Source of the DNA: Emmonsiellopsis sp. PD_33
Taxonomy: Eukaryota > Ascomycota > Eurotiomycetes > Onygenales > Ajellomycetaceae
DNA: 64,000 nt
Assembly: GCA_032988165.1 (NCBI GenBank)
Contig: JANTQF010000055.1
Span: forward strand, 1 to 64,000
Direction: 5' to 3'
A program made the translations under genes and the position numbers. The notes beneath the pieces were generated by a model. That model saw nothing but the letters and a program-made list of their open reading frames with translations, had not been told where the DNA came from and searched no databases. Every line of letters starts with the position of its first letter. Within the stretch, counting starts at the first letter, position 1. Shown here piece by piece: positions 1-11,099 of the stretch.

Positions 1-711
1 GTGCGGTGTGTGGGTGGCTGTGGTGTCGGGTGTGGGGGTGCCAATGGGGGTGTGGGCAGGGTGGGGGGGGGGGGGGGGGGGGGGTGGGGGGGTGGGGGGG
101 GCGGGGGGGGGTGGGGTGGGGGGGGGGGGGGGGTGGTGTTTGTTTTTTTTTTTTTTTTTCTTTCTTTTCATGTGGATGGTTATTTTGTTAGTAGATGTGA
201 TGGAGGCTTTTGTTGTACGGAGTTTTCCTGCTTCTTTTCTTTTCTTTTTCTTTCCCTTTTTTTAAAAAAAAAGATGTACTTGGTGATTTGCCTCGTGTTA
301 GATGTATGGTTTATGAGTTAGTCCCATGTGGATATGTGGGTTAGTTTTTTAATACAGATGGCTGGTGTGGGGGATTCATGTTGATTTGTTATTGAGGGTG
401 TAGGGGGAAATATATATATTTTCGGACCGAGATTCTTCTACGTCAGCATCGGCATCGGCCCCCCCGTTTCTCATTACCTATTCCGAAATCGATGATCCTC
501 AATTGATGCTTCATGTTTATTACATAGTGGGAAATGACATCTACCTCGAAATGCTCTTCACTTAGACCTACGTGCCGCGGACTGATTTGTTTAGGGGGTT
601 TCATACTATCATAACATCATGGTCCATGGATGAAATTTGACTAAAGAATTAATCAATAGCCGACAGTGGAAGGAACACAGCATCCATCTAAGCAAACACA
701 GCATGAATTCC
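1..711. repeat. Low-complexity G-run and T/A-rich sequence, no gene
   Basis: Positions 25-135 are almost pure G broken by single T, C or A, followed by a T-run near 138-159 and T/C-rich sequence to about 265. Apparent reading frames here are poly-glycine and poly-phenylalanine translations of the repeat, not genes. G-runs of this length can form quadruplexes and are also where assemblies become unreliable. The rest, to 711, is the 3' flank of the peroxin gene, and I see nothing else in it. Confidence 0.8.
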
Positions 712-2476
712 CTACGAGTCATCTCCAACACTGATCCGCTGCACAAGCCTAACCCATCTCCTCCTCCTCCACTCCCCCGCCCCATGAACCCCCGCAAGAC
801 TCTCCTCCCAATCCTTCTTCACCATCTTCCCCTTCCCCTTGTCCTTGCCCTCAGCTTTCGTTTCAGCCTTGGCCTTCCCCTTAGACTGATAATAGTCCCC
901 ATATGCCATATCGTCCGCTTCCTCAAAGGCGTCCTCGTCTGGCGGGTGAAAGGGTAAATCCCACACCCAGCCGCCGACTTCTTCCCCGGAACCACCACCA
1001 TTGCCACCAGGGATTTCAAACTCAACCCCCGTCACCATCCGCTCCATGACCCATTCCCGGCATTCGAGGTCCAGTTCCCACTTCTTGCCCTTCCACTCCC
1101 AACCCGCTGGAGGCCGGACGTCCTCGAAGAACCGGGTGCCTCTGGGTCGATCGCCTGCGATACGAGATGGGGAGAGGGGGTCGAATGGTGTCGCGGTGAA
1201 GACGAATGGTTCCCATTCTGGCGTTGCGGAATATGGAGAGTAGGTTTTATGCTGGAGTTCGAAAACTTCGACTTCCCGTTCTTCCGGGTATGTGTCGAGG
1301 GAAATTGAGGCTGCGGATTTGAGAAGATTCATCAAGGCGGAGGGGGATGAGGGGATTGGGGTTCCGAGAATGGTAGTGGGGGTATCGTTGGGTTTGTTAT
1401 TTCGTGATTCGGCGGAGGCATGTTTCAGCTGCTGATTGAAATTATGAATAAAGGCTTCAACCTTTGGGTTGGCTGCGATGATCGCCGCGTTGCCGCCGAT
1501 AAGGAAGAGAAAGCGCCATGGAATGAGATGTGCGGTGAGGAAAAGGACGGCAGCTAAGATTGTAAAAAGGAGAAAAAGGGTGGATGATAAGGTTTCGTTA
1601 GAGAAGTTGGTAGCGGGGGACAAGAGAGAAACAGTCGCATCGTGTAGGTTGGCAAAGTCTGCCATGCTATTCTGGAGGTCTCTCATGTTGCGGAAGAAAT
1701 CCTTGGACGTCTCGGATGCTGGTTTAACAGTTTGGGGTGGTGCGAGAGCGGGTCCTTCGTAAGAATAGTATGCGGTCGTGCTCGAGGTGGATGCGGAAGG
1801 CGGCGGAGGGTGACGGGCGAGGAAGCCCGGCACCATTATGAATAGTAGAAAGATGGCGAATGGGAGGATCAGCAATAGATAGGGGTCGAGGCAAAGGAAC
1901 GAATATACGAATAGAAATGATATCGTATGTGTCGGAGTTTTCCAAGTGAGGACGTTGGTTGCGCGGACCTGGAAAAGAAATACAATACCAATACTATTTG
2001 ATTATTAGCAAAGAGCTTGAATTGAACTACACCAGAGATGGGGTTACCGTACCGAGCATTAAAACGACGGAAATTATTGCTCATCACAGGAAGGCTGAAA
2101 CCAGGCCGCTCGATTTGGACGGTTGATGGCTTCTTCACAGTTGAGATATCGGGATCGTCTGACTCTCCCGCAGGTATTATCTGTTGCAATAGTCTATATT
2201 GTGTTAGCCAGAGTAGCTTGCTACGGGGCAGGATCTGAAGTTTCACCTTGCCAACAACCTGTCCTGGAGGGACAACCCGGCGCTCTCTGCCTTTGCCTTT
2301 GATTCAGACCCGACATCATAGAGTTTGTCTCTCAGTCGGCGGGCAGATAGCCTGGATTTGGAATCGCTGTCCTTTTCCGCCGGGCGGGGACTGTCATCGC
2401 TTGTACGAGGGGTGATCTGAATGACTGGAATGGGTTCATCGCGATTGACGAACGCCTCTGCGGTGAATTCGTCCAT
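712..2476 (-). CDS. Pex24/Pex29-type integral peroxisomal membrane peroxin (dysferlin-domain)
   Basis: Three exons: 2476-2247, 2193-2053 and 1993-712 (550 aa), with introns of 53 and 59 bp. The second junction was fixed by protein homology: splicing at CG|GTACGG to ATAG|TATTGG restores a family-typical stretch NARIGIVFLFQ followed by LTWKTPTHT. Membrane segments lie around that block, in the following LLLILPFAIFLLFIMVPGFLARHPPPP segment and again near LFLLFTILAAVLFLTAHLIPW. The C-terminal half carries a dysferlin-type domain, with PPAGWEWKGKKWELD, then REWV, GGWVWDLPF and RRRRWVRLVQR. Proteins of this family act in the peroxisomal membrane and control peroxisome size, number and ER contacts. 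The C-terminus holds a low-complexity Lys/Glu tract. It is divergent from the ZIP gene, with 442 bp between starts. The family is clear, but which yeast paralogue (Pex28, 29, 30-32) it matches is not. Confidence 0.85.
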
Positions 2477-2918
2477 GGCGATACCGGGGGAAGGACTTCG
2501 CCTTCAAAGCCGCATCTCAACACCGCTTATACAAGACAGAGCAGGACAAGAGTAACAATACGCAGTCCCAGCAGTTCTGAGTAAAGATGGTGATGTTGAT
2601 ATATTCAAATCCGGGGAAGAAGTCAACGTTGACATCAGACCTCGGCTGCCAAGAATCAGATGCCACATGATGGAGCTAGTCTGTTTGCGGTTAGTGCCTT
2701 GTCTTATCTCAAGAAGATCATTCACGTGATCTGCTTATCAGATCGCGCTAAAATTACACGCCAAGACATGACATTTCCTAATCAGGCTAGTCACTGTTTA
2801 GACAGCGAGAATGCGGCTCATTGATCTCCTCTCCTCCTCGTCAATATCAACCTCCAACAGCCAGAATCGCAAAGTCTTTCCTCTGTGTGCATTGGGCAGA
2901 CTTGTATAGATCACTACA
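2477..2918. promoter_or_regulatory. Shared divergent promoter of peroxin and ZIP genes
   Basis: This 442-bp region lies between two start codons facing away from each other. It contains a CACGTGA motif (about 2723-2729), which in Aspergilli is a common upstream element bound by Cbf1/bHLH-type factors. Promoter status is inferred from gene layout, and I see no clear TATA box. Confidence 0.45.
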
Positions 2919-4368
2919 ATGCTATCCTTACGCTCCCCACGCCATTGCGCGTTCCTTTTCGCGGCCGTCTTGCTGCTCGCGTGCTTGGTATCGGCTGGAA
3001 GCTTGGCCAAGGATATCCCCGTTGGAGAGCTGTCAGTTGCCCAGATCGAGGAGCAAATACAGGTAAGTACGCATACAGTTGGCTTATTGCGTACCGGATA
3101 ACATGGCTAATTTATCAATTGATTAGGAATGTCCTCTCGTTCAATCTCTGAACGCCCATAAGCTCGCAACAAACCCCGAGACTGCGAGTCTGACATCGCG
3201 TCTCTTCGCCGTACTCTTCCCCGGCAGCCCTGCGGTCAACGCCATCCTAGCTACAGTCTATATCTCAGGACCACCCAGTACGCAGCCTATCCCTTTCCTT
3301 TGGCTGAAGCTTCCCGTTGACATCTGTTAGACTTCCTCCTTGCATTATGCCCTCCCAACATCGACCCCGCTTCCCTCTCCGTGATGGTTGCCTTTGCGGT
3401 TGGCGGACTTCTTGGTGACACCCTCTTCCATCTTTTACCAGAGATCTTCTTAGGCGAAGACTCTCCCGAACATGTCCGATTCGTCCTTGTCGAACCGAAT
3501 AAGAACCTCCTCCTTGGCCTTGCTATTCTCGTCGGCTTCGTTACCTTCGTAGCCATGGACAAGGCGCTCCGCATTGCTACCGGCGGCGAGGGCGGCCATG
3601 ACCACAGCCACAGCCATACCGAGAAGTCAAAAGAAGAGACCGTCGTAACCGCAAGCGGCTCCTCCAAGGATACCAATAAGAGCGAGCTGAAGAACCGAAA
3701 GACCAAATCCTCTGAAAGTGCCATTTCTTCATCAAACGAGACCGAGAATGAGAAAGAAATAAACCCCAGTGTCAAGCTAGGCGGCTACCTCAACCTAATT
3801 GCAGACTTCACCCACAATATCACCGACGGCCTCGCCATGTCCTCCTCCTTCTACGCCTCCCCAACCATCGGTGCAACCACCACCGTCGCCGTTTTCTTCC
3901 ACGAAATCCCTCACGAGGTTGGCGACTTTGCCCTCCTTATCCAGTCCGGCTTTTCCAAGCGCAAGGCCATGGGTGCGCAGTTTGTCACTGCCATCGGAGC
4001 ATTTTTGGGAACATTCATTGGCATCGCGATTCAGGAGTTTGGTGGATCTGGAGCCGCCTCGGATGCGGGAGCCTCCGCAACCGGACTTTTGGGTACTAGT
4101 TTGACAGTGGGAGACCTATTGCTCCCATTCACTGCTGGCACATTCTTGTACGTGGGGACTGTCGCGGTTATCCCCGAGCTGCTAGAGACCGGCAAGAATA
4201 AGGGTGAGGAGTTGAGGAAGACGGCAGCGCAATTTATCGCTATGGCTGCAGGAGCGGGGATTATGCTTTTGTGAGTTCTTTACTTATTAATTATCCCTCC
4301 CTCCCCTTTTCAAGGTTAAACTCGTCTGTTCTAACCCATTATCATTTTCTAGGATATCCTGGTCCTAA
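2919..4368 (+). CDS. ZIP family zinc transporter of the KE4/SLC39A7 (Yke4) type
   Basis: Four exons: 2919-3062, 3127-3277, 3331-4270 and 4353-4368 (416 aa). The last coding exon is only 16 nt and supplies the C-terminal residues after MLL. The first 25 or so residues form a signal peptide or first membrane segment. A His-rich loop (GGHDHSHSHTEK) and a Ser/Glu-rich linker separate the N-terminal helices from the core. Transport motifs are HNITDGLA (about residue 260) and HEIPHEVGD (about 289), the hallmark of the LIV-1 subfamily that moves Zn2+ into the cytosol, in the KE4/Yke4 branch usually from the ER or Golgi. The length fits this branch. Direction and compartment are inferred from the family, not seen in the sequence. 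Confidence 0.9.
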
Positions 4369-5069
4369 AAGCCCACAAATTCTCCCCCAATTTATGAATG
4401 ACGGATATAGAACCGGAGGCAGGCAGGAGTGATTACCCCTACGAAGAATAAGAGTAAATCCCTTTATCTTTTAATGGTTATCATATAGACGAAAAACTCC
4501 TAAACGAACAGATAAGGGGACGGGCATTATTCCATCCACATGCAATATATATAGAACCACCATATCTACCTAAACGATATCTACCATTAGAATCTCAAAC
4601 TAGAATTGAAAATATACTCTTCCCTTGTTAATCTCTGTTTCTGCACCACTGTATATCCATCATCACCCCCTTCCAACCGGAAAAAAAGGGAAAACCCCCT
4701 ACATCCCTACATCCCTACATCCATCCATCCATTCATCAACCAACCTTAACCTTGCATTTCTACGCTCCGTACATACCCTCCTATCTAAGTATCATCCATC
4801 GCTTGGATTACCTTTGGATATTTCCAGAGGGCCGACTGACTGGTGACAATATCAGCCCTCCCTACCTGCGTACCTCAGGTACGTTGGTACCTGGGATGGA
4901 TATAAGCATACATCGAGGGAATGTTAATACTACAAGTAGTAAGTAGTATTAGTGATTAAAACAGTGTACTCTCATAATATCTAACATACAGTATTATTCT
5001 AGCAGTGTATGCTAAAAGTTTTCTTGCCGCGTAAAGAGTACGATCCAGTTATATAGCTTTCCATAGCTA
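4369..5069. other. Convergent 3' flanks with short CATC(C) tandem repeats
   Basis: This region lies between the ends of two converging genes. At about 4698-4735 it carries tandem CATCCCTA and CATC units. There is no credible reading frame and no other signal. Confidence 0.6.
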
Positions 5070-7137
5070 TCAAAGGAAGACGGCATAGGAGCAGGTTTTT
5101 TGCCACGAGTAGTCCACAAACGTGGGCACAATCGCCAACCCATCCCACGCCACATCGTTAAACAGCTGTTGACGCTCCACCGGCTCGACGACCTCACACC
5201 CAGTCACCTCCTCGATATCTTTAACCACCGCCTCTATGGGCGTGAAGTATGATAGCCCCTTCCCCGCCACCGCAGCATTATGTCCAAACGCCACCCCAAC
5301 CCAATCCCCCGCCGTCCGCTCGTAGTTGTTCCTCTCAAACACCGCTGCCCCAAAATCTCCCTGCGGGAGCTTGGGTTCATAGCTCCACACATCGTATATC
5401 ATGACCCATGCGCTGGAGGGTTGCTTGTAGCGACTGTGTGGTGGGAAAATGGCTTCAATGGCGTTGACGCGGCCGCGTTCGAACCGGGTCGTGCGGCCCA
5501 TTTTGGCAACCTTGAGGCCGGCGGGGGAAGTGCCTTTCCTTCGGTAATGGCTGAGTGGATTTCCATCGGCTGTGAATGGTTTTTCTCTCCACCCCCCTAT
5601 CAGTCTCTGTATGGCTTTGTTCTCGCTGTCGTTGTCTCTGCCCTCCTTAAGTTTTGTGAGGGACCAGTCAAGGGCCCATGAGCCACAGTCCGTGCAGGGA
5701 AGAGAACGATAGCCTGACGAGGCAAATATGTAACCTGCGGTTCGATCTGTGCCTATGAATTTCTGGCGCTCAGCTTGGAGGGAACTAGCCCTATCCAGGA
5801 GTTGATCGAGCTGTGTTTGCTTTGCAGCTCCCTTCTCTACTCTCTCACGCACCCCAGGGGACCAAGTTGACCCTTCAATTATGGTTTGAAGGGTGTCGAT
5901 TGCCTCGTCCAGGAGGTTTACCTTGAGGTCTATATCTTGGTCGCTTGGAGAGCGCATGACAAGGGCCTGAGGCGTGGTGAGAGAATTGGCGAGCAATCCC
6001 GAGGTTGTTGGGCAGGCTTTAGGGATTGTTATGTTAGTTTATATAGGGACTGATTGATAGGAGGGGGGGAGCGGAATGATCAATAATAGTACATACCAGA
6101 CTTCGATTCCTCAGACTGAGTAATATGATGAGTGCTGATAGCGAAGTCACCAAGGTCTTCCCCGTCACGGCTACGCAACCGCATAGGGCCGCCAAAGGTA
6201 GCAAACTTAGAGGAGTCTGCCGGGCCACAGCTAGCTCCCGGAACCAGTTCTGTATTGAGACACTCGCTCTTGATCTTCTCGGCTACCCTCCTCTGGTCAC
6301 AGTCGTATTCGGGGATGTCTTCAAAATCTCCCAGGGACCGTAAAAGATCCACTTTCAATAAGGGCTGGCATGATTCCTTCAGATGCGGGATGACTTCGTC
6401 CCACCACCTATCGTCATCGGGATCCTTGGCGCAGATGATCAACGTCGGCGTGGGCTTATCTCTGGAGTACTTTTGCGCTCGACCGAGGACGTTGATAGAG
6501 GTCCATTTCAATGAAACCTGATTCATGTATTCCGTGACCCTGGCACGCCAGTCCTTCTGCCAGTTGTCGATTATCTGGGTATCGGACGGGAGTATTGGAA
6601 ATACGGTGAGTTTCTCGTCATAGCGGACAGGCCTGATGACCTCAATAGAGACATGAATATGGTGCGCGACTAAGTATTTCCGGATGTCTCCGACTAAATT
6701 ATACAAGTTTTCCGGTTTGGCCTCGCAGTCGACTTGGATAAACAACGTCGCAGACTTGAGATCCCTCCTGGACGAGCCAACTGGGACGCGATGCACAACC
6801 ATGATCTCCTTGTGCTCGACCTTGTTCTCCGTAAGGAGGCGAAGGATTTGAGGAAGACGTCTATTGAAGCGTGGGAAATAGACCCTGGCATCTGGCTCGG
6901 TGAAGGTTTCCACGGGAAGAAATGGCAGTCTGGGCCAGCCTCTGCGGCCTGGAAAGCGGGTGTCTATGTTCTTTTCTAACTTGGTAAATGTGCTGCTCAT
7001 GAGCTCTCTGGCTTGGACCAGCTCCAAGTCGGCTGGGGTCATGAACTGGCGGTCTGTCAGAAGATTAGCCGTCGTTTTATATCTATAGGAAATGTATGTA
7101 GAAAGCAGTACGTACCAGGCCACATAACGTTCGGCAT
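5070..7137 (-). CDS. Trypsin-fold protein with degenerate active site (GDFG), large N-terminal domain
   Basis: Exons are 7137-7116, 7053-6097 and 6016-5070 (641 aa). The first coding exon is 22 nt (MPNVMWP, then a split codon). Residues 1 to about 290 form an N-terminal domain I do not recognise. Residues from about 300 look like a chymotrypsin/trypsin fold: AISTHHI (His 316/317), CTDCGSWALDW (Asp 443), KMGRTTRFERGRV, then GDFG at 546-549 where active enzymes have GDSG. The serine position is Phe548 (codon 5354-5352, TTT), one C-to-T change away from TCT. Trypsin-like and caspase-like domains are recurrent effectors in fungal and bacterial NLR-type immunity. The neighbour, 743 bp away and divergent, is caspase-like. 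Either this is a pseudo-protease with a scaffold or sensor role, or a recently inactivated enzyme. Fold assignment is by motif only. Confidence 0.7.
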
Positions 7138-7880
7138 TTTGAGGGGGATCGCGCTGGTTTCCGATATCAAGTATTCGTTAGTTAGATAGCGCAATTTGCA
7201 AGTGACGGTTGTAAGGGAAGAAATGGCCCATCGCACTATTTATAGACTTGAGCTGAACCAACTCCCGTTGATTGCATGTCATATATTAACTTCAGGCTCA
7301 GAGTTACTAGATGAAGAACTCCGAGACCCGGCTGGGTAAGGTTAGTTGGCTTTCGTGATATGGAGTTTGTTGATAATAGCCATATAGTGGAACATCTAGT
7401 TATAGATATTCAGAGTTCGATGAACCATGGTCGAAGCTCCACTCATCCCGACGGCATCCGCCGGACCAAAAGAACAAACAAACAGGAACCTTGGAAAGAA
7501 CAGAATTTAATCAGAGAACTTAGATGTTACTCACAGCAGAGTTCCCTGTAAGGGTTTGATAATGACGGCGATCGAGTCATATTTTCCGACAGAAAGGCAG
7601 GAAATACATCATCAGAACCAACTGTCAAGAGTAGATGAAGGGTTGCCTGTGAATAGGCTTTCACCTCCAAGAAGAACAGAAAATTGTTTTGTTCTGTAGA
7701 CATCTTTTTGGATTCTGATCAATATCAAATGCTTCAAGATTCTCCAGCTCAACTTGAGACTCCCAACACCACCATCTTACCGTAATAATCAAACACACCA
7801 GAGTCTTCAAAGTGATCTGTAACATCTGTCTGGTCTTTATTCCATCCTCAGTCTCGCGTAGTCGGTTCCATCAGCTCAAG
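7138..7880. promoter_or_regulatory. Shared upstream region of the protease-like pair
   Basis: This 743-bp region lies between the divergent start codons of the trypsin-fold and caspase-like genes. No reading frame in it looks coding. Co-regulation of the two genes is an inference from the shared promoter. Confidence 0.4.
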
Positions 7881-9215
7881 ATGGCATTCTCAAACACACA
7901 CCCGGCCGAGCCATACTCCCCCTGGGTGCATATGGCCACAGAGGACTTCACAACGCGGCTTGAAGCAGCCCTGGATGCGTACTATCCAGCTGGTGGCGAT
8001 AATCTGCCTCGCTACGGCTCAGTCTCCGTCCTCCTCCTCCTGTGGGAGGATGACCATCTCGGCCTCAAGTGCGGCAATGAAGTCGGGCGCCTCAGGGATG
8101 TCTTTGCAAAGTCGTATGGCTATTCCACCAAGATTCTCAAGATTCCAACCACCAACCCTGAGGATTGGCTATATGCCACGGTCGTTAATTTCGCCAAAGG
8201 CAAGACGGCAAGAGATCTCCTGATTCTTTACTATGCTGGTCACGGCACAGCATCGAAGACAGGCGGTCCGACCGCATCACCGTGTCTCTGGGGGTATGCA
8301 TTCCTTTCATTTCCTTTTATTCTCTGTTCTGAGCGTGGAAGCTGACGTGCTCATTTCTCAAGCTCTGCATCCCTCAAGGTCCCTGTGAACCTTGGTGCCC
8401 AGTTGGGTGTTCCGGCAGTCCAATCCTCCCCCCCAGCGCCCTGGGCAGCGGGGCAGACCCGCACCCTCCAGACATGGGTTGACTTCACTCCAGCTCGAAA
8501 TCACCTGTGCGCAAAGTCGAGCGGTGTTTTGTTTCTACTCGATTGTTGCCACGCTGCGGGGGCAGCAGTCGGAAGCAACAAAGAGCTGATTGCTTCCTGT
8601 GCATATGAAGCAACAAAAACGGCACCGGAATATGGCTCATTCACCACAGCATTAGTCCAAGAACTTCAACATGCATCTGCAGTTGGTGAGTATCTCACAG
8701 CAGCAATGCTTTATCGAAAGCTACTCCAGAAGATGTTTAATGGCGACTTGGACCAGAATCCCATCCATGCTGACCTCCCTCTGACTGGGCGGCCATCCAT
8801 CCTGCTTCTCCCACAGAAACCATCAAACATGATCCATTCCATGCCGGCGACATGGCCCAACAATATCCCGGTGTCAGTTGTCTTGAGCGTCGACCTCCGC
8901 GACGCCTCCTCAAACGTGCTCGCCGAACTCGCATCGTGGCTGAGACGGAGCAGACCCTCAAGGGCAGAGAGAGTGAAGTTTAGATCTTCGTGGAAGAGTG
9001 GTTCCTATACTGTCATCTTTGAGCTGCCAATCGAGGTGTGGTACTGTTTGAATTCGCACGTCGCCATCAAATTCTTGAGCTTCCGCTTTGATCCGCCGGC
9101 GGCACAGCAAGCGCAACCCGTCCACACCTTCCGTGTCCAGGCACCTCGTCCTGGGAGGGGCAGGGGCCACCGGAATGGCGGGCACCTTCCTGGTGCGCAG
9201 AACTTCCCTCCCTGA
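7881..9215 (+). CDS. Caspase-like (peptidase C14) protein
   Basis: Two exons, 7881-8293 and 8363-9215 (421 aa), joined in phase across a 69-bp intron. The ATG at 7881 is chosen because upstream in-frame sequence offers only a non-ATG start. The caspase fold is shown by a beta-strand VSVLLLLW (about 48-55), a peptide LLILYYAGHGT with catalytic His121, and VLFLLDCCHAAG with Cys200 in the metacaspase DxCH position. Both catalytic residues are present, so it is probably an active cysteine protease. There is no N-terminal prodomain or NLR; the roughly 190 residues after the fold are unassigned and end in an Arg/Gly-rich tail. Caspase-like proteins of this kind in ascomycetes occur alone or fused to NLR-type receptors and are linked to regulated cell death. 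Substrate specificity cannot be read from the sequence. Confidence 0.82.
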
Positions 9216-9755
9216 TGATTCGAGGCAAGAGCAGCCAGTGAGTCACAATAGGAAGCAGGACAGGAGGCATTCTTAATCCGGCAATGGCTACCAGAAATAC
9301 AATAGGACATAAAAACTGCTTCTGAGGTCTTGAAGATGAACCAATTTCTGATCACTTCGACCACATCTGTCTGCAGCTGATACAATGCTGAATCCTAGTT
9401 ATCCGACAGCCAATGATGATGCCCACCTGAACTGTTGGTTTCCTTGTTGCGAGCTAGCTGCGGACACCTCGTAATAGTGGGCGACGGCCGAGGAAGAGAG
9501 GTTGGTGGGAGAAAAGAGAGGAAAAAGTGCCAGCTAGATTAACTAGTTAGTTAGCGAGCGTGCCTAATAACTAGTGAGTTAACCAACTAAAGAGCGACAG
9601 ATGAAAGCGGAGTCGAGTCATCAACACGGCGTGGGATCTCAAATAAATAGATCACGAAACCCCAGACACACCAATATCTCTTCTCTCAAGGAACTATCCA
9701 GAGAATAAATACCCACTTACCCATCAGGAGACTCACTATAATCAGTTAATTAAAC
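9216..9755. other. Intergenic, imperfect inverted repeat
   Basis: This is the 3' flank of the caspase-like gene and promoter of the next gene. An AACTAGTTAGTTAG block at about 9540 is partly mirrored by the ACTAGTGAGTTAACC block near 9572, forming an imperfect hairpin. There are no genes. Confidence 0.45.
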
Positions 9756-11099
9756 ATGGACCTCCCACCCAGCCCCGAACCTCCTAGCAGTAGCAACGAG
9801 GACAGCAGTATGGCCAAGGCTATCGCTCCTCTCACCCTCGATCTATCCACCACTCCCTACGTCCCCTTCTCCTTCAGAGCCTGCAGATTCCTCCAGCTGC
9901 CCCCCGAACTGCGCAGGCTCATATACGCCTACGCCCTCATCGACCCCGACCGTCTGACAATACGTCACAGCCCATTCTGCCCGCACTATCCCGGCCGCTC
10001 TTCAACGGATCTCGAAGAGCCCCCCTTCCTAACCACAATGTACTACCATTCAAAGTGCAAATGCCTACGCCGTCAGGGGATGAACCTGCTGCTTGCCAAC
10101 CGGCAGATCCACGCCGAAGCGTCGCCGTTGTTCTGGAGCAAGAATTCATTCGACTTCGATTTTGGCCAGCCCAAGATACCAGACGAGACACAGCCATGGC
10201 ATCAACATCTACAGGGGGTCAGCATGCTTACCCTATCCTTGGACGAGTCCGGGCCCGGCCTCCTGACCAGACACCGGGTTGCCGCTGGTAGGGGATTAGG
10301 GACCCGCCGGTGGGAGGCGGTCTTCCTCAAATGCCCGAATCTGCGCACGCTGGAATTGTGCCCTATGTTCTTGGACCAACTGTACGACCAATATGCCCAA
10401 CTGCCCGCTCACTGTCCGCATCTCAAACATATAACCCTCACATACTTGTTGAACGTCGCTATCTCCGACCCCGCCTCCGAGCTAGGACGCCCCTACATCT
10501 TCATCAAGGTTACCGACCCACTCCCGCTCCGCCTCCAAGACGAGGAAGCCTATCGCGTTGCGATCAACAGGTTCACAACGAACCTATGTGTTCACGTCCG
10601 GATCGCTCTGACCGAGCAGGTCCTCCTTCCCCCTGCAGATCCCAGTTTTCCTAGGTGCTTCCGTCTCCCCAGCCACCTCGACGATCAAACCACCCACATC
10701 ACCTTCTCCCTGCGCGACGGCACACAGCGCAGATTCCCCATCTACGGCCTCCCCAGCAGCCCAGCTACCCGTACGCGCCACGGTAAACAGCACCTGTTTG
10801 ATCAATTGCAGCGGCGCGCGGCGGGCCTGCCGAGCCGCCAGCAGGAAGCAGATGCACAGGTCAAGCGTGAGGAGGAGCGGCGCAAGGCCGACGAAGCAGA
10901 GAAATCTAAAGTCAAAGAGGGGGTGTGGCGAAAGGCGTTTGACGAGAGGATGAAGGCTAAAGAGAGGGCGGTGCGGGACAAGGAAGAGGAGGAAAGGGAA
11001 GCGAAGCAGAAGGCGAATCAGAAGGCGCGTCTGCGGAGGAAAGTTAGGAAGCAGGAGAGGAGCAAGGCGGAGGAGAGGAAGAGGGTGCCGCCGAAGTAG
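9756..11099 (+). CDS. 2EXR/F-box-like domain protein with basic coiled-coil tail
   Basis: Single exon, 447 aa. After a Pro/Ser-rich start, residues 45-75 (FLQLPPELRRLIYAYALIDP) match the N-terminal helix of the large fungal family usually annotated as 2EXR or F-box-like. The family second motif follows: LLLANRQIHAEASPLFW at about residues 110-126. Leu-rich segments (LRTLELCPMFL, LKHITLTYLL) follow. The last 90 or so residues are a charged Lys/Glu/Arg coiled coil. Members are abundant, fast-evolving and functionally obscure; some resemble substrate adaptors of ubiquitin ligases. No function can be assigned beyond the family. Confidence 0.7.
   Translation: MDLPPSPEPPSSSNEDSSMAKAIAPLTLDLSTTPYVPFSFRACRFLQLPPELRRLIYAYALIDPDRLTIRHSPFCPHYPGRSSTDLEEPPFLTTMYYHSKCKCLRRQGMNLLLANRQIHAEASPLFWSKNSFDFDFGQPKIPDETQPWHQHLQGVSMLTLSLDESGPGLLTRHRVAAGRGLGTRRWEAVFLKCPNLRTLELCPMFLDQLYDQYAQLPAHCPHLKHITLTYLLNVAISDPASELGRPYIFIKVTDPLPLRLQDEEAYRVAINRFTTNLCVHVRIALTEQVLLPPADPSFPRCFRLPSHLDDQTTHITFSLRDGTQRRFPIYGLPSSPATRTRHGKQHLFDQLQRRAAGLPSRQQEADAQVKREEERRKADEAEKSKVKEGVWRKAFDERMKAKERAVRDKEEEEREAKQKANQKARLRRKVRKQERSKAEERKRVPPK

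Noticed and set aside
1..321. Three overlapping plus-strand frames of 60-106 codons
   Set aside because: Poly-Gly and poly-Phe translations of a G-run and a T-run.
4698..4735. CATCCCTA repeats as telomere-like sequence
   Set aside because: Fungal telomere units are TTAGGG; this is an internal microsatellite.
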